DNA of 64,000 bases from CBDCVN01 sp965223045 (GCA_965223045.1 CBDCVN010000013.1:4402001-4466000); one strand, 5' to 3'; numbered from the stretch's first letter, positions 8,693 to 18,900 are shown. Program-made: numbers and translations. Notes: generated by a model not told the origin, from the sequence alone.

Positions 8693-9004
8693 GGAAGTGT
8701 AATTAAATAACTGTCATAAGTGTTAAAGAATCTTGTGTAGTACGGTTACAATAGAGGTAATAATCATAGATTTTTGAGGCAAAAATTAACAAATTTTCTG
8801 CTTAGGCTTGTCAGGCAAGGATAAATGTTGTTATGATGTTTTTGAAATCAGTAAACTTAGAGTATTGAATACAAGCACACATCGGCAAATTATTAAGACG
8901 CGCCAAAAGCACTACTAAGAAAAGGAGATTGCGATTAGAGTTTGTAGCATATGATAATCAACGTAAAAGCCTAGAAGGATTTTATGCAACGAAAAATGTA
9001 ATTA

Positions 9005-9172
9005 ATGAAAAAAGCTACTGCTGTAAGTATTTTCAGAACAAAATCGATCAAACTCTTTACTGTGCTTGTTCTATCTTTTTTTGGAAAAAATATGCCTATG
9101 GTTTTCATGAAGTCACCTCATCGAAATTGCCTTGCCACCCCTACTATTTCGCAAGTCACGACAGTTATTTAA
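9005..9172 (+). CDS. Possible small exported peptide, 55 residues
   Basis: The ATG at 9005 opens a 55-codon frame beginning MKKATAVSIF with a basic N terminus and a hydrophobic stretch LFTVLVLSFF, like a signal peptide. The remaining 25 residues have no recognisable pattern and no ribosome binding site is evident. It might be the remains of a secreted protein gene. A longer frame in another register at 8929-9234 is less likely. Confidence 0.2.
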   Translation: MKKATAVSIFRTKSIKLFTVLVLSFFGKNMPMVFMKSPHRNCLATPTISQVTTVI

Positions 9173-9413
9173 TTACAGATCCTAAGCATAACTTCATTAA
9201 TTTCAGCTTTATAATGTTTTTTTCATTTCGCTAATGCCCAATTGTAGGCAAATCTAGCTACGTCACAAGCTCGACTAATCTTTGGGACATCATCATATAT
9301 TATCAATTTAGAAATGATAATTAGAAATTCACTATGTTTTTATAATAAAAAAGTAATAAAAAGATATATTATGGTAATTATGTGTATTTGCTCCAACTTC
9401 GTTTATGCCCTCA

Positions 9414-9449
9414 TTCTCAATGAGAACGAAAGAGTAAAATTTTAACTCT
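9414..9449 (+). promoter_or_regulatory. Two palindromes upstream of the small protein at 9466
   Basis: TTCTCAATGAGAA (9414-9426) is a 13-nt palindrome, and AGAGTAAAATTTTAACTCT (9431-9449) is a near-perfect one directly after it. Both lie just before the ribosome binding site of the small gene at 9466, so they could be an operator or a structured 5' leader. Confidence 0.35.
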
Positions 9450-9465
9450 AGAAAGGTGGAAATCC

Positions 9466-9684
9466 ATGTATTTTGTGAAGTTAACATCGCCAGTAAGAGT
9501 AGTAGAAGTGATTTCAGCAGTTGAAAAGATCTCGATAACCTTAAATTTAGACCCTGTAAAGCTTGAAAAAGTGCTTTTAAAAGGAGAGGCAATTGTAGCT
9601 AGAGCTACAACTTTAGAAAAAGCAAAAAGCCTCGCCAGTGTTTTTCGTAGTGCAGGGGTAAAAATATCAATTCTTCATAAATAA
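9466..9684 (+). CDS. Small conserved-looking protein, function unknown
   Basis: 72 residues, starting MYFVKLTSPVRVVEVISAV, with an AAAGGTGGA ribosome binding site 7 nt before the ATG. The sequence reads as beta-alpha-beta-beta-alpha-beta with the phrase KLEKVLLKGEAIVARATTLEKA, KSLASVFRSAGVKISIL, which is like a compact ferredoxin-like or SPOR-like fold, but I cannot name the family. It is cytosolic with no signal peptide. The gene converges with nfeD, 10 nt away. Confidence 0.6.
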   Translation: MYFVKLTSPVRVVEVISAVEKISITLNLDPVKLEKVLLKGEAIVARATTLEKAKSLASVFRSAGVKISILHK

Positions 9685-9694
9685 AACCAAGTGT

Positions 9695-11050
9695 CTAACT
9701 TTGTTCCTTAGTTAAAGCCTTTACAACTACACGATTACCTTCTATACGCAAAACTTTAATATGAGTTTTAGCATTAATGAAATCTCCTTGAGTAACTACA
9801 TCAACGCGCTCATCGTTAATATTGGCAATGCCAGCAGGGCGTAGGTCACTCAAAGCCACACCCTCTTTATTAACAAGATGACTTAAATTTTCTAGGGGTG
9901 CAGCATTAGTAGTTATTCTGGGACCTTGGCTACTTTTGCCTATTGAATCAGATAAAATTAAAATACGCCCTAGTTTGCCAGTGTAAAAGAGCCAAAAGAG
10001 CATAGTTAGTAAACTACCAGCAATTATTGAGGTGTAGGCAAAGGCTGCTATAGCATCACCTTCAAAAATTCGCCATGTGCCGTAGCCAAGTATAGCTAAA
10101 CCAAGAACACCTGCAATGCCAAAACCGGGGATTACGAAAAGCTCGAGCACAATCAAAATAAGCGCCAGCACAATAAGAGCTACATCCCAAACACCACTAG
10201 GACTCGCTACTAAAGTACCTGAAAAGAAGAGTAGCAAGGCAAGTGTACCCAAAATTCCAGGTAAGCCAAAACCGGGGATAAAAATTTCTAACAAAATACC
10301 AATAATACCTACAGCAAGTAAAATAGCTGCTACTAAAGGACTTGTCAACCACAGAGCAACGCGCTCTGTAGAGCTAGGTTTTAGCTCTACAATATTAGCG
10401 TTCCCATAGCCTAGTTCTTGCAGGGCTTCACGCAGATTAGGGGCTTCTAAATCGGCAATGTTGTGTTCTACAGCATCAGAAGCTGATAAAGTTATTAGTT
10501 CCTTATCAGTCGCTAACCCCGGGACTTCTATACGAGGATTTACCATTGCTTCAGCTACCAGTTCGTTACGACCACGTGCTTGAGCCACAGAGACAAATTT
10601 TTCTCGTACAGCTGAGTTAATTTTTTCTTCTGCTGGTGAAAGTCCTGTTGAGGTTGTAGGGTTTAAAGTTACTGGCAAGGCTGCTCCTATAGCAGAGCCT
10701 GGTAACATTACTAAGCTCTCAGCGCTCATAGCAATCAAAGCTCCCGCACTAAAAGCATTTTTGACTATAGCTATAGTAGGTACCAGTGCATCTAGCAAAA
10801 TAGCATCGGTAATCTTCTCCATAGCATCGATGCGCCCACCGGGAGTATCTATTAAAAATACTAAAGCTAAAGGTTGTGGATTACTCAAGTTAGCTTTCTC
10901 GATACGACTGTTTACTAATTTGGCTGTTACAGGAGTGATCTCAGTGTCTATAGGTACAATCCAAATTTCACCTTGAGTTGTTTGGGACTCTGCTAAAAAA
11001 AGGTTTATGAAAAATAATAGAAGAACTAGTGTATACAAAATCCGTTTCAT
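9695..11050 (-). CDS. NfeD-family membrane serine protease
   Basis: 451 residues from the ATG at 11050, which puts a signal peptide (MKRILYTLVLLLFFINLFLA) at the N terminus; an upstream in-frame start at 11083 would add 11 residues and overlap yraN. The N-terminal ClpP-like domain has DTPGGRID and the nucleophile segment NAFSAGALIAMSAE, the Ser of a Ser-Lys dyad. Four to five TM helices follow at about 240-370, then a C-terminal NfeD OB-fold (SDLRPAGIANINDERVDVVT). This is the long nfeD1b type, which acts with SPFH/stomatin proteins in membrane quality control. It is the last gene of the obgE cluster. Confidence 0.88.
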   Translation of the reverse strand: MKRILYTLVLLLFFINLFLAESQTTQGEIWIVPIDTEITPVTAKLVNSRIEKANLSNPQPLALVFLIDTPGGRIDAMEKITDAILLDALVPTIAIVKNAFSAGALIAMSAESLVMLPGSAIGAALPVTLNPTTSTGLSPAEEKINSAVREKFVSVAQARGRNELVAEAMVNPRIEVPGLATDKELITLSASDAVEHNIADLEAPNLREALQELGYGNANIVELKPSSTERVALWLTSPLVAAILLAVGIIGILLEIFIPGFGLPGILGTLALLLFFSGTLVASPSGVWDVALIVLALILIVLELFVIPGFGIAGVLGLAILGYGTWRIFEGDAIAAFAYTSIIAGSLLTMLFWLFYTGKLGRILILSDSIGKSSQGPRITTNAAPLENLSHLVNKEGVALSDLRPAGIANINDERVDVVTQGDFINAKTHIKVLRIEGNRVVVKALTKEQS

Positions 11051-11079
11051 ATAACACATTATAGGGCATAATGCCTTGA

Positions 11080-11421
11080 TCAAAAAGCATTCTTAATATG
11101 CTTTATATTGTACTTATCTTTTGTGCCTAAAACTAAAAATACATCAAAGCGCATAGGCAAGTCATCACGCTCATAATGCTTAGTCACATAATACAAAGCT
11201 GCTTGTCGCAGACGAAATATTTTTTTAGGATTAATAGTTTCTTCTGGGGCACCATAAGATGTAGATTTTCTTTGCCTTACCTCTATAAATACAAAATCAG
11301 TGCCATGACGCATTATAAGATCAATTTCTGCACCACGGATAGCATAGTTACTAACTAATGTTACATAACCTTTGGACTCAAGAAAGCCCTTGGCTACTTC
11401 CTCAGCCCAATGCCTAGCCAC
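11080..11421 (-). CDS. YraN family (UPF0102) endonuclease-like protein
   Basis: 113 residues starting MARHWAEEVAKGFLESKGY. The UPF0102 core is clear: ...NYAIRGAEIDLIM...FVFIEVRQRKSTSYGAPEETI, a PD-(D/E)xK-like fold resembling Holliday junction resolvases, with GAEIDLI and EVRQR carrying the acidic and basic residues. Biochemical role is not established in the family. It starts 5 nt after the rsfS stop, so it is co-transcribed with that gene. Confidence 0.88.
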   Translation of the reverse strand: MARHWAEEVAKGFLESKGYVTLVSNYAIRGAEIDLIMRHGTDFVFIEVRQRKSTSYGAPEETINPKKIFRLRQAALYYVTKHYERDDLPMRFDVFLVLGTKDKYNIKHIKNAF

Positions 11422-11426
11422 ATTAT

Positions 11427-11792
11427 TTATGCTTGCGCTACAAGAGTAGGTTTAATTGGTAAAACCTTAGCATCTGCCCAAAGCCCTTCAAGGTCATAAA
11501 AACTTCTTGCCTCAGGGCTCATAAGATGTACTATCATATTACCATAATCCATTAAAACCCAACGCTCAGAAGGACCTTCTACACCTTTTGGTAAAACACC
11601 TGTAGTTCTGAGTTCTTCTTTTACATTATCTTGCATAGCTTTAAGTTGTAAACTTGATTCCCCAGTAGCTACAACAAAGTATTCAAGAGTTTCTGAGACC
11701 TGTTTTAGATCAAGAACTTTAATATCAATTGCCCTTTTATCATCAAGCGCATCTACAATGCATTGTAAGGTAACAGGAAAATTATCTATAAT
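11427..11792 (-). CDS. rsfS: Ribosome silencing factor, non-canonical start codon
   Basis: The conserved C-terminal half (GVEGPSERWVLMDYGNMIVH, SPEARSFYDLEGLWADA) is unmistakable RsfS, which binds uL14 and blocks subunit joining in starvation. The first ATG (11636) would give only 69 residues and lose half the fold. The same frame is open upstream and encodes the expected N terminus (LQCIVDALDDKRAIDIKVLDL and EYFVVATGES), back to the LCP gene stop codon at 11796-11798. No ATG, GTG or TTG exists there; ATT (11792-11790) or ATA (11789-11787) after GAGGTGA are the only plausible starts. Full length would be about 121 residues, normal for the family. Sequence error is the alternative. Confidence 0.8.
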   Translation of the reverse strand: MIDNFPVTLQCIVDALDDKRAIDIKVLDLKQVSETLEYFVVATGESSLQLKAMQDNVKEELRTTGVLPKGVEGPSERWVLMDYGNMIVHLMSPEARSFYDLEGLWADAKVLPIKPTLVAQA

Positions 11793-11795
11793 TAC

Positions 11796-13139
11796 TCACC
11801 TCGGCACCACAATTACAGGTGTACTTATGATTTCTGATGGGACCTCAACTTGCATATTGCGAGAAACAATTGCTTTTATAAAGTAAAAATTTGTGGCATC
11901 ACGACCCAAAATTAATTCTATTCCTGCTGGCACATTTCTAGGTGTATCTATACTGAAAACCTGATGTTGATCAAGATGGAAAACATCAGCATAATAAAGA
12001 GCCTCTTGCCAATGCTTATTATCAACAAGGATGCGACTTGGGGCAGGATCAGGGTCACCATCGCGTATAAATAGATGCTCCTGAGGAATGCCCATAGCTA
12101 TAAGACGTTGTTTGACCCATAGGGCTAAATTAGCCTCGCCACTTTGATTAGTAATAAGCAAATTTGCTTTAGGCACCTCACTAAAGTTGCGGGGGGTACC
12201 TCCAAAAGTTTCTGCTAACATTTCTTCAACAGTCCTAGAACTAGTAGCTTCATTAGCAGTGCCTTCAATGGTATAAGTAGGTAAAGTGCGAGCAATTAGC
12301 TCAAGCTTACCTAGATGTGGTAATAGCTTTAATATGAGTTGCGGAGGAATATTTGTTTCAACCTCATCAACATAAGTGTTAATAATTTCAGGAATAGCTT
12401 CCACTACTCTTACATTAAGTTGCTTTGCACGTACTAGCAAAGCACTAGCTAAAAGTTTTAAGTTGTCAATACGCCCATAATCACCAATAGCAGTCTCACG
12501 AAATCTCACAAAGTTAGCAGCTTCTTCCCCGTTAAGGTGTTGCTCACCAGACTCTAAGTCTATAAAAAGCTGTGCAGCATTATCTACATAGTGCATATCA
12601 TAAGGCACATTGATATCTACACCACCTAAAGCATCTACCACACGCTTAAAAACATCAATATTAACAATGGCGTAATAGTCAATAGGCAAACCAATAATAT
12701 CACTTACTTCCCTGAGCAAACCTTCTACTCCTTGGTAATGATACATAGAATTAATTTTGGTTTGCCACTTATTTAAGTAAATATCTCTAGGTATAGCTAT
12801 TAGATAAACTCTTTTACCAATGAGTTGTACGAATAGTATAGTATCAGTATTTGTTCCATAAGAGTTACCTTGGGCAGGTTCATCCCAACTAACAACTCTT
12901 CCTTGCCTATTATACTGAGGGCCTCTAGCTATTTGTGTATATTTAATGTCTCGGCCTGCTATTAGGAAACTAGCTCTAAAGTTATCCTCTGGTTCACATC
13001 TAATTAACTCACATTCAGAATCTGTTAAATCTGTGGGTGAGACACCTGTTTTAATCCAGTAACCGACTACACCAAAAATAGCTAGTAATAGACCTAAAAA
13101 GGAAAGTAAAATTGCTCTACGCCGTGTGGCAAACCTCAT
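11796..13139 (-). CDS. LytR-CpsA-Psr (LCP) family protein
   Basis: 447 residues. One N-terminal TM helix (about 10-28) anchors an extracytoplasmic LCP domain at about 55-260 with the conserved GTNTDTILFVQL, LIAIPRDIYL, FKRVVDALGGVDINVP and DYGRIDNLK segments, including the Arg and Asp residues that bind the polyprenyl pyrophosphate. A LytR_C domain follows near 320-410 (ANLLITNQSGEANLA). LCP enzymes attach glycopolymers to peptidoglycan or the envelope. Its start overlaps yqeK by 23 nt and its stop abuts rsfS. Confidence 0.9.
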   Translation of the reverse strand: MRFATRRRAILLSFLGLLLAIFGVVGYWIKTGVSPTDLTDSECELIRCEPEDNFRASFLIAGRDIKYTQIARGPQYNRQGRVVSWDEPAQGNSYGTNTDTILFVQLIGKRVYLIAIPRDIYLNKWQTKINSMYHYQGVEGLLREVSDIIGLPIDYYAIVNIDVFKRVVDALGGVDINVPYDMHYVDNAAQLFIDLESGEQHLNGEEAANFVRFRETAIGDYGRIDNLKLLASALLVRAKQLNVRVVEAIPEIINTYVDEVETNIPPQLILKLLPHLGKLELIARTLPTYTIEGTANEATSSRTVEEMLAETFGGTPRNFSEVPKANLLITNQSGEANLALWVKQRLIAMGIPQEHLFIRDGDPDPAPSRILVDNKHWQEALYYADVFHLDQHQVFSIDTPRNVPAGIELILGRDATNFYFIKAIVSRNMQVEVPSEIISTPVIVVPR

Positions 13140-13758
13140 CGTAAACCTTTATAGTATTAGGGTGTACTACTTTACCCTTTGATTGCAAGTAACTCACCTT
13201 AGAAATTACTGCTCGCTGGTATGCCCTTTCCAAATTCCTTAAGGCTAATTCACGAATATCTTGATTTACACCACGACCGGGTTCTGACACGTCAGCAACA
13301 TAAACAGCCATACCTACAGTATTTTGGGGTGAAACGCCAAAGAGATGACCTTCTATAGCACCAAGGACACTTTCCTCTTTAACTCCCCAATTTTGGGCAA
13401 GTTTACGTCCAGCCTTACCATGTAAAGTAAGGTGACAGGATTTTTCAGCACTAAGTTCTGGTGGTGCTAGTTTAAACATTTCTTCAGAAGATAACTCACG
13501 AGCAACATCATGCAAAATTGCAGCCTTTGCTGTAGCGCATTGCTCATCTTTGCTAAAATTATTGGCTTGAGCTATTTTATCAGCTAAAGCCAGTACTCGT
13601 AGGACATGCTCATAACGTTTTTGTGAAAGCTGCCTCATTACCCTTTGCCAATAAGGGGTTACGCTAACTTTACTATGAGGAGTTAAATTATTGAGTGTAC
13701 TTTGTGTAAGTTCTATAAGAAAGTCTTTTTCAAGCTTGGGCCAATGGTGGGTTACCAC
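13117..13758 (-). CDS. yqeK: HD-domain Ap4A hydrolase-like protein (YqeK)
   Basis: About 213 residues from a GTG at 13758; the frame extends to 13818 but the upstream part lies inside nadD. The HD domain shows RYEHVLRVLALADKIA, then ILHDVAREL (HD pair) and GHLFGV and YVADVSEPGRG, as in YqeK, which hydrolyses diadenosine tetraphosphate symmetrically and needs iron or manganese. The nadD-yqeK-LCP-rsfS order is common in several phyla. The start overlaps nadD by 29 nt. Confidence 0.85.
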   Translation of the reverse strand: MVTHHWPKLEKDFLIELTQSTLNNLTPHSKVSVTPYWQRVMRQLSQKRYEHVLRVLALADKIAQANNFSKDEQCATAKAAILHDVARELSSEEMFKLAPPELSAEKSCHLTLHGKAGRKLAQNWGVKEESVLGAIEGHLFGVSPQNTVGMAVYVADVSEPGRGVNQDIRELALRNLERAYQRAVISKVSYLQSKGKVVHPNTIKVYDEVCHTA

Positions 13759-14338
13759 GTGATTCCATCTGATAAAGTTGGTGTTTAGCAAGATAACACT
13801 CCACAAGTTTTGGAACAAGATAGTAAATTGGACGTTTTGAACCTAAGCGTTTGCGTATGTCTGTGCTCGAGATATTAATTGTGGGAGCATCTAAAAACAA
13901 AACGCGTTCTTTAAAATAAGGGTTTAAATCTTTTAAATTATAACCTAACCTTGGGTAAACAACAACTTGTGATTTATCAACTACCTCCTTTGCTCTATAC
14001 CAAGAATCGATGTCAGCATAGGCATCCACTCCCATAATAAGAAAAATATCTGCTTTAGTATGAAGTTTGTGTATTTCTGCTAAGGTATCAAAACTATAAG
14101 AATTCCCTAGACGTTTGAGCTCGAGGTTGCTTGCAAAAAAATTAGAGTTATCCGCAGTAGCTAAAAGCACCATCTCATAGCGACTTTTTGCCTCTGCCAC
14201 AGTAAATTTATGAGGGGGACTCTTAGCTGGTATAAAAAGGACATGGTCAAGAACAAGGTGCTCGAGAGCTTGCTGAGCAACGAGTAGGTGTCCTATGTGG
14301 GGTGGGTCAAAACATCCCCCAAAGAGCCCAATTCTCAT
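13730..14338 (-). CDS. nadD: Nicotinate-nucleotide adenylyltransferase
   Basis: About 202 residues from the ATG at 14338 (MRIGLFGGCFDPPHIGHLLV); a second ATG 18 nt upstream is possible. The nucleotidyltransferase motif GGCFDPPHIGH and the C-terminal ISSTDIRKRL are diagnostic. The enzyme joins NaMN and ATP to form NaAD in NAD biosynthesis. It is the second gene of the obgE cluster, 74 nt after obgE, and overlaps yqeK. Confidence 0.93.
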   Translation of the reverse strand: MRIGLFGGCFDPPHIGHLLVAQQALEHLVLDHVLFIPAKSPPHKFTVAEAKSRYEMVLLATADNSNFFASNLELKRLGNSYSFDTLAEIHKLHTKADIFLIMGVDAYADIDSWYRAKEVVDKSQVVVYPRLGYNLKDLNPYFKERVLFLDAPTINISSTDIRKRLGSKRPIYYLVPKLVECYLAKHQLYQMESRGNPPLAQA

Positions 14339-14412
14339 AATGCCTATTTTATACATAAAATCATTTTAGTGGATGAGTGCAATAATAACCAGAGGATTTT
14401 AAATACTAACTT

Positions 14413-15711
14413 TTAATTAACTTTCTTAGGAAGATTTTCTAGTTTAACTTTTTCCTCATCAAAATACTCAAATATTGCCTTGCCTATAAATATATCATCG
14501 CCGTCACGTGCCCCCTTATTTTTTAGAAGTTTACTTACACCTGATTTTTTAAAGTGGTGTTGCAAATAAGCTACAGCTTCAGGATTTGTAACATCAAAGC
14601 GCTCTACAAGCTTTTTAATCTCCTCGTTGATTACCGCCCATCCATCTGGTACTTGCTGGACTTTAATAGGCTCAACATTAATCACTGTAGTAGGTTTGAT
14701 TAAAGGAATAGTTTCTTTATTTGGTAATAGGTTAAATAAAGTATCTTTTACCTGTATTAGTCCTTCTTCATTTAAAACAGAGCTAGTTAGTACGGGTAAA
14801 CCAAAAACTGTCATTGCATTAACTGTGGCACTAATCTCGTTAGGATTAGTAAGGTCAATTTTGTTAAGCACAATAACAGCAGGATGCTCTAAAAGCTTAT
14901 TGTCATAAGCACGTAGCTCATTTTGTAAGTTTTGCAAGGTCTTTTTAGGCTCTAAACTTATGTCTAAAACATAAACTAATAAACGTGTGCGTGAAATATG
15001 GCGCAAAAATTCTAAGCCTAAACCTTTTCCTTGGGCAGCTCCCTCAATAATCCCGGGGATGTCTGCTAGGGTAAATCGTTCATCCACTCCACGCTCCACT
15101 ACGCCTAGGTTAGGGCTAAGTGTAGTAAAAGGATAAGCAGCAATTTGAGGTTTTGCGTTAGAAAGAGCCGCTGTTAAACTTGATTTACCTGCATTAGGAT
15201 AACCCACTAAACCCACATCTGCAATTAAACGCAGTTCTAAACGAAGCTTACGTTCTTCTCCAAGGGTACCATATTCAGCAAATCGGGGTGCTCGCCGTTT
15301 AGCTGTAGCAAATGAAGCATTACCCCGTCCACCCAGCCCCCCTTTGGCTACACATTCTTTTTGTCCTATTTTAATAAGATCAGCTACAAGTTCTCCTGTT
15401 TCCGCATCATGTGTAACTGTGCCTATAGGCACATAAATTATTAAGTCTTCACCTTGATGTCCCGTTTTATTACGACCTTCACCATGGCTACCATCTTTTG
15501 CTTTAAAAATATGTTTACCCAACAAACGATCAAGTGAAGTAACATCATTGATTGCTTTTAAGTAAACACTTCCCCCATTACCTCCATTACCCCCATCAGG
15601 TCCTCCTTTAGGTATGTACTTTAAACGTAGCATAGACATACAACCATCCCCTCCTTTCCCTCCTTTAACAGTTATTTCTATAACATCGCGGAAAGTCTGA
15701 TATTTTGGCAC
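14413..15711 (-). CDS. obgE: GTPase ObgE/CgtA
   Basis: 432 residues from a GTG at 15711; no good ribosome binding site precedes it, so the exact start is less sure. The Obg glycine-rich domain (1-158) begins FRDVIEITVKGGKGGDGC and has GGPDGGNGGNGG. The G domain has GYPNAGKSSL (G1), DIPGIIEGA (G3) and NKIDL (G4). A C-terminal OCT domain follows (DGWAVINEEIKKLVERFD). ObgE acts in 50S assembly and stringent control. It heads the nadD-yqeK-LCP-rsfS-yraN-nfeD cluster. The rplU-rpmA pair that often precedes obgE is not here; slpA is. Confidence 0.95.
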   Translation of the reverse strand: MPKYQTFRDVIEITVKGGKGGDGCMSMLRLKYIPKGGPDGGNGGNGGSVYLKAINDVTSLDRLLGKHIFKAKDGSHGEGRNKTGHQGEDLIIYVPIGTVTHDAETGELVADLIKIGQKECVAKGGLGGRGNASFATAKRRAPRFAEYGTLGEERKLRLELRLIADVGLVGYPNAGKSSLTAALSNAKPQIAAYPFTTLSPNLGVVERGVDERFTLADIPGIIEGAAQGKGLGLEFLRHISRTRLLVYVLDISLEPKKTLQNLQNELRAYDNKLLEHPAVIVLNKIDLTNPNEISATVNAMTVFGLPVLTSSVLNEEGLIQVKDTLFNLLPNKETIPLIKPTTVINVEPIKVQQVPDGWAVINEEIKKLVERFDVTNPEAVAYLQHHFKKSGVSKLLKNKGARDGDDIFIGKAIFEYFDEEKVKLENLPKKVN

Positions 15712-15892
15712 GAAGGAGAGTATAACTTACTTATATGTAGTTGACGAAATAACTTGGAGTATAGATGTTTTGTTTGGATAATAAATAGCGCATGGAAGTA
15801 TGTTAAGGATTTGGTGTATATAGGTATGCAAAATCTTGCGTTTTTATACCGATAGGGTTCTGATAATGTTGTATTGATAGGCAATGGCACAA

Positions 15893-15936
15893 CATAAAAA
15901 AAGAAAAACCTCGAGAGTCCTAAAACTCTCGAGGTT
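15893..15936 (-). terminator. Strong terminator of slpA
   Basis: A perfect 11-bp stem AACCTCGAGAG / CTCTCGAGGTT with an 8-nt loop, followed on the minus strand by TTTTCTTTTTTT. It lies 37 nt after the slpA stop. Each arm contains the frequent palindrome CTCGAG. Confidence 0.9.
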
Positions 15937-15973
15937 CAACTAAACAAACTTACTAAGCTGTTACAAAATCAAC

Positions 15974-18900
15974 TTAGAAAGTAACTTTGTACTTAATACG
16001 GAAGGCTTGACCTTGACTTTCGTTGCTATCAGTATCAGTGCTTGGGTCATAGTTAAATAAACCGTAAGCAAGCTCTAAGTCGTAGTAATTCCAAATAACT
16101 TCAAAGCCATTAACTGCTGATCCATCATCACCACGATTGCTAGGCCCTCTCTCATCAGGGTAGTTGTTGTCTCTAACAACAGTTTGATGAGGTGAGGTAG
16201 GGACAGTTATGTTAGTACCATTATAAGAGCCATACTTTGCTGTTAAAGCACTGTTGCTAAAGAGGAACTCGTTAAGCCTTAATCCCACACTGAATTGGAA
16301 AACACTAGCAGTGAAATCGTTGTTAGCATTGTCAAAGGTAAAAGCCTTATTCCAAAAGTTAACAGCACCTAACAAGCTAGGCTTGAAGATGACATTAACA
16401 GGCTTAGTTACCAAATCTGTACCTGCTTCTATACGAGTATAATCAGCGAGTATTCTAGAACCTCCATCAGCATCGGGGTTATCAATGCTTTGAAAACCAA
16501 AGTAAGGTCTTAAGCGAAGTGGACCAACATTGAGCCTATAATCAGCATCAAAGTTGATTAAGGTTGTATCGTAGCCTGCATTAATACGCCCAAATATGAA
16601 CTCAAAGTTAAGGTCTCTAATAAGTGCATTACTAGAGCGACCATTATGCTTAAGGCCTATACCAAAGCCAGTGGTATAGTGATCGTTATCTTCATCATAA
16701 AACTCTCTATCAACGTAGCGAGCATCATCACGGGTAGTTTCTACATTCCCTAGCAAGGGTGTATTATCACCCTCCAAGAAAGTCCTACTCTCCTCAGTGC
16801 TATCTACAACTCCACTATTAGTACCATCATCAATGCTTACAGAACGGAAGAAGCCAGTTACTGCTATACCTGAGAAGATATCTATGTCACCTTCAGCACC
16901 AAAAGCTGTAGTTTGAATGTCATCATTAGGAGCAATAGTGTAAGAGTCGAAGTAGGCATTAAAGTTGAAAATGAATAATTTAACACCAGCTTTGACTGCA
17001 AAACCTTTTTGATCTAGATCAAATTCTGACTCTTCGCCAGCGTCGCCTTCTTCACCATCTGGTTCACCATTAATACCATTCCAACCTAGAGGAATGTCAC
17101 GATAATTAAGCTCAAGAGCCTTGAGCCTTATATTATCGCCTAGACGTACAGCTGTGGTATCTATACCTAAAATGGCAAATATTAGACTACGAGAATCTCC
17201 ATCTGCAAGGTTGTATTTGGTTTCCACAGCTGTTCTATCAGCTGCAGATACATTATCACCTACATTAAGAGTCTCGCTAGCAAACTCAGCATCTAAGGTG
17301 AAGATGCCTATATTAGCCTGACCATCTACACCAAAAACAGTAAGGCCTATATTGTTGCCCAGCTCGTCATTATAATCACCAGCGTTACTACTTTTTGTAG
17401 CAAATGAACCACCTATATTGACATCACCATCTAAAAGACCTAGCTCAGCTCTTGCACCCCAAGCATAAGTAGCTGGAATAGCTCTTTCTGTAGCAGGATT
17501 AGTGCCGTAGAAGAAAGTTAACCTAGGATCAAAGGCCCCTAGATAATCAGTGGCATCAAAGTGAGCAGCAAATCCTGAGCTTAGATCTGTAAAGTTATCA
17601 AGATCATCATCATCATCTTCATCGCTGTCACCAGTGTCAACTACATAGCCAGTGAAATCTATATCTAAATCTCTACCAAACTCAAACTTTAAGTTCTCAC
17701 TACCACCTATAGGAGAATAGTGGAGTTCTGCGTCTGTAAAGTTAAAAGCATAAACAAAGGGATCAAAGTCACTATCATCATCATCAGAGTCTACGTTGAC
17801 TAACTGATCTAACTCTAGATTAATAATACCAGTAAAGCAATCTAGTTTCCTAGGGAAGCCACAACCACTACTACCATTGGCAAAGCCAAAGGCTATTTCA
17901 ATATCTGCATCAACTTTACCTTCTCTAGGACCGTTGATATCAGTTATTCTTTCGTAGTCATCTTCATCGTCATCATCACCCACACCACTCGTGAAGGCAC
18001 TATGGCCACCTCGATTAGGTAAATCACGTTTGAAACCTTCCCCAAAAATGCGATCTATGTCAAAGCGATCATATCTGAATGCACCGCCGGGGCCAACAAC
18101 TGGATCATCATTAGCATTTCTATCAAAAATAGAATGCCTTCTTACATAGTAGGTTAGCTCGAGAGATCCGCTAAACTCAAAAAGCTTTCCTTCTATTATA
18201 TCTACGCGACGAGCTAGGTCATCAACATCACCAGTGCCACGTTGCTCGAGTGCAGATACACGATCTTCTAAGTCTATTTGCTTACGACGTAAGAGTATCA
18301 GGAAGTCGCTAGGATCTGATGTTATATCTGCTTGTGGAGGACCATGGTCGTGTCCATGATTGTTTATCAGCTCTTCTAAGCGTGCCACATCAGCATTTAA
18401 ATCAGCTGCAAGATCATTAAGATCATTTATAGAACGCTGATTTCGATCAATGCGATTTTGAATAGCTGTTAGATCAACATCTCCAGCAGCCGTTGCTAAA
18501 GTCTCGGCATTTTGTGCTGTTGCTAAAGCAGTATCAGCTTTGACCTGAAGGGCCTCAAGTTGATTGCGCAAAGCTTGTAATGCTGCATCATCAACAACAG
18601 GTGTTGAAAGACTAGGAATGCTAAACGCTGCTATTGCCCCTTGTAACTCATCAATGCGAGCATGTAAACCAGACACATTGCTAGCAAGGTTTGTTTCTAT
18701 AGCAGCAATACTACCAGCATTAGCACTCACGCCAGCTTCTACCGAGCCAACACGGCCTGTCAGCTCATGAATAGCTCTACGCAAAGCGTCTAAATCAGCT
18801 GAACTTATAGTAGCGCCTTGTGGAATTATAGGAAAGTAACACTCAATCAAGCGAAAGAACATAAGAGCTGCTTGATAACGGGTAAGATTTTCATTACCTC

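Noticed and set aside
8929..9234. 101-residue frame in the long gap
   Set aside because: The TTG start sits on the GGAG site with no spacing, the peptide is Phe/Tyr/Lys-rich without pattern, and no family is recognised.
11427..11636. A 69-residue short RsfS as the complete gene
   Set aside because: The conserved N-terminal half of the family is encoded upstream in the same frame.
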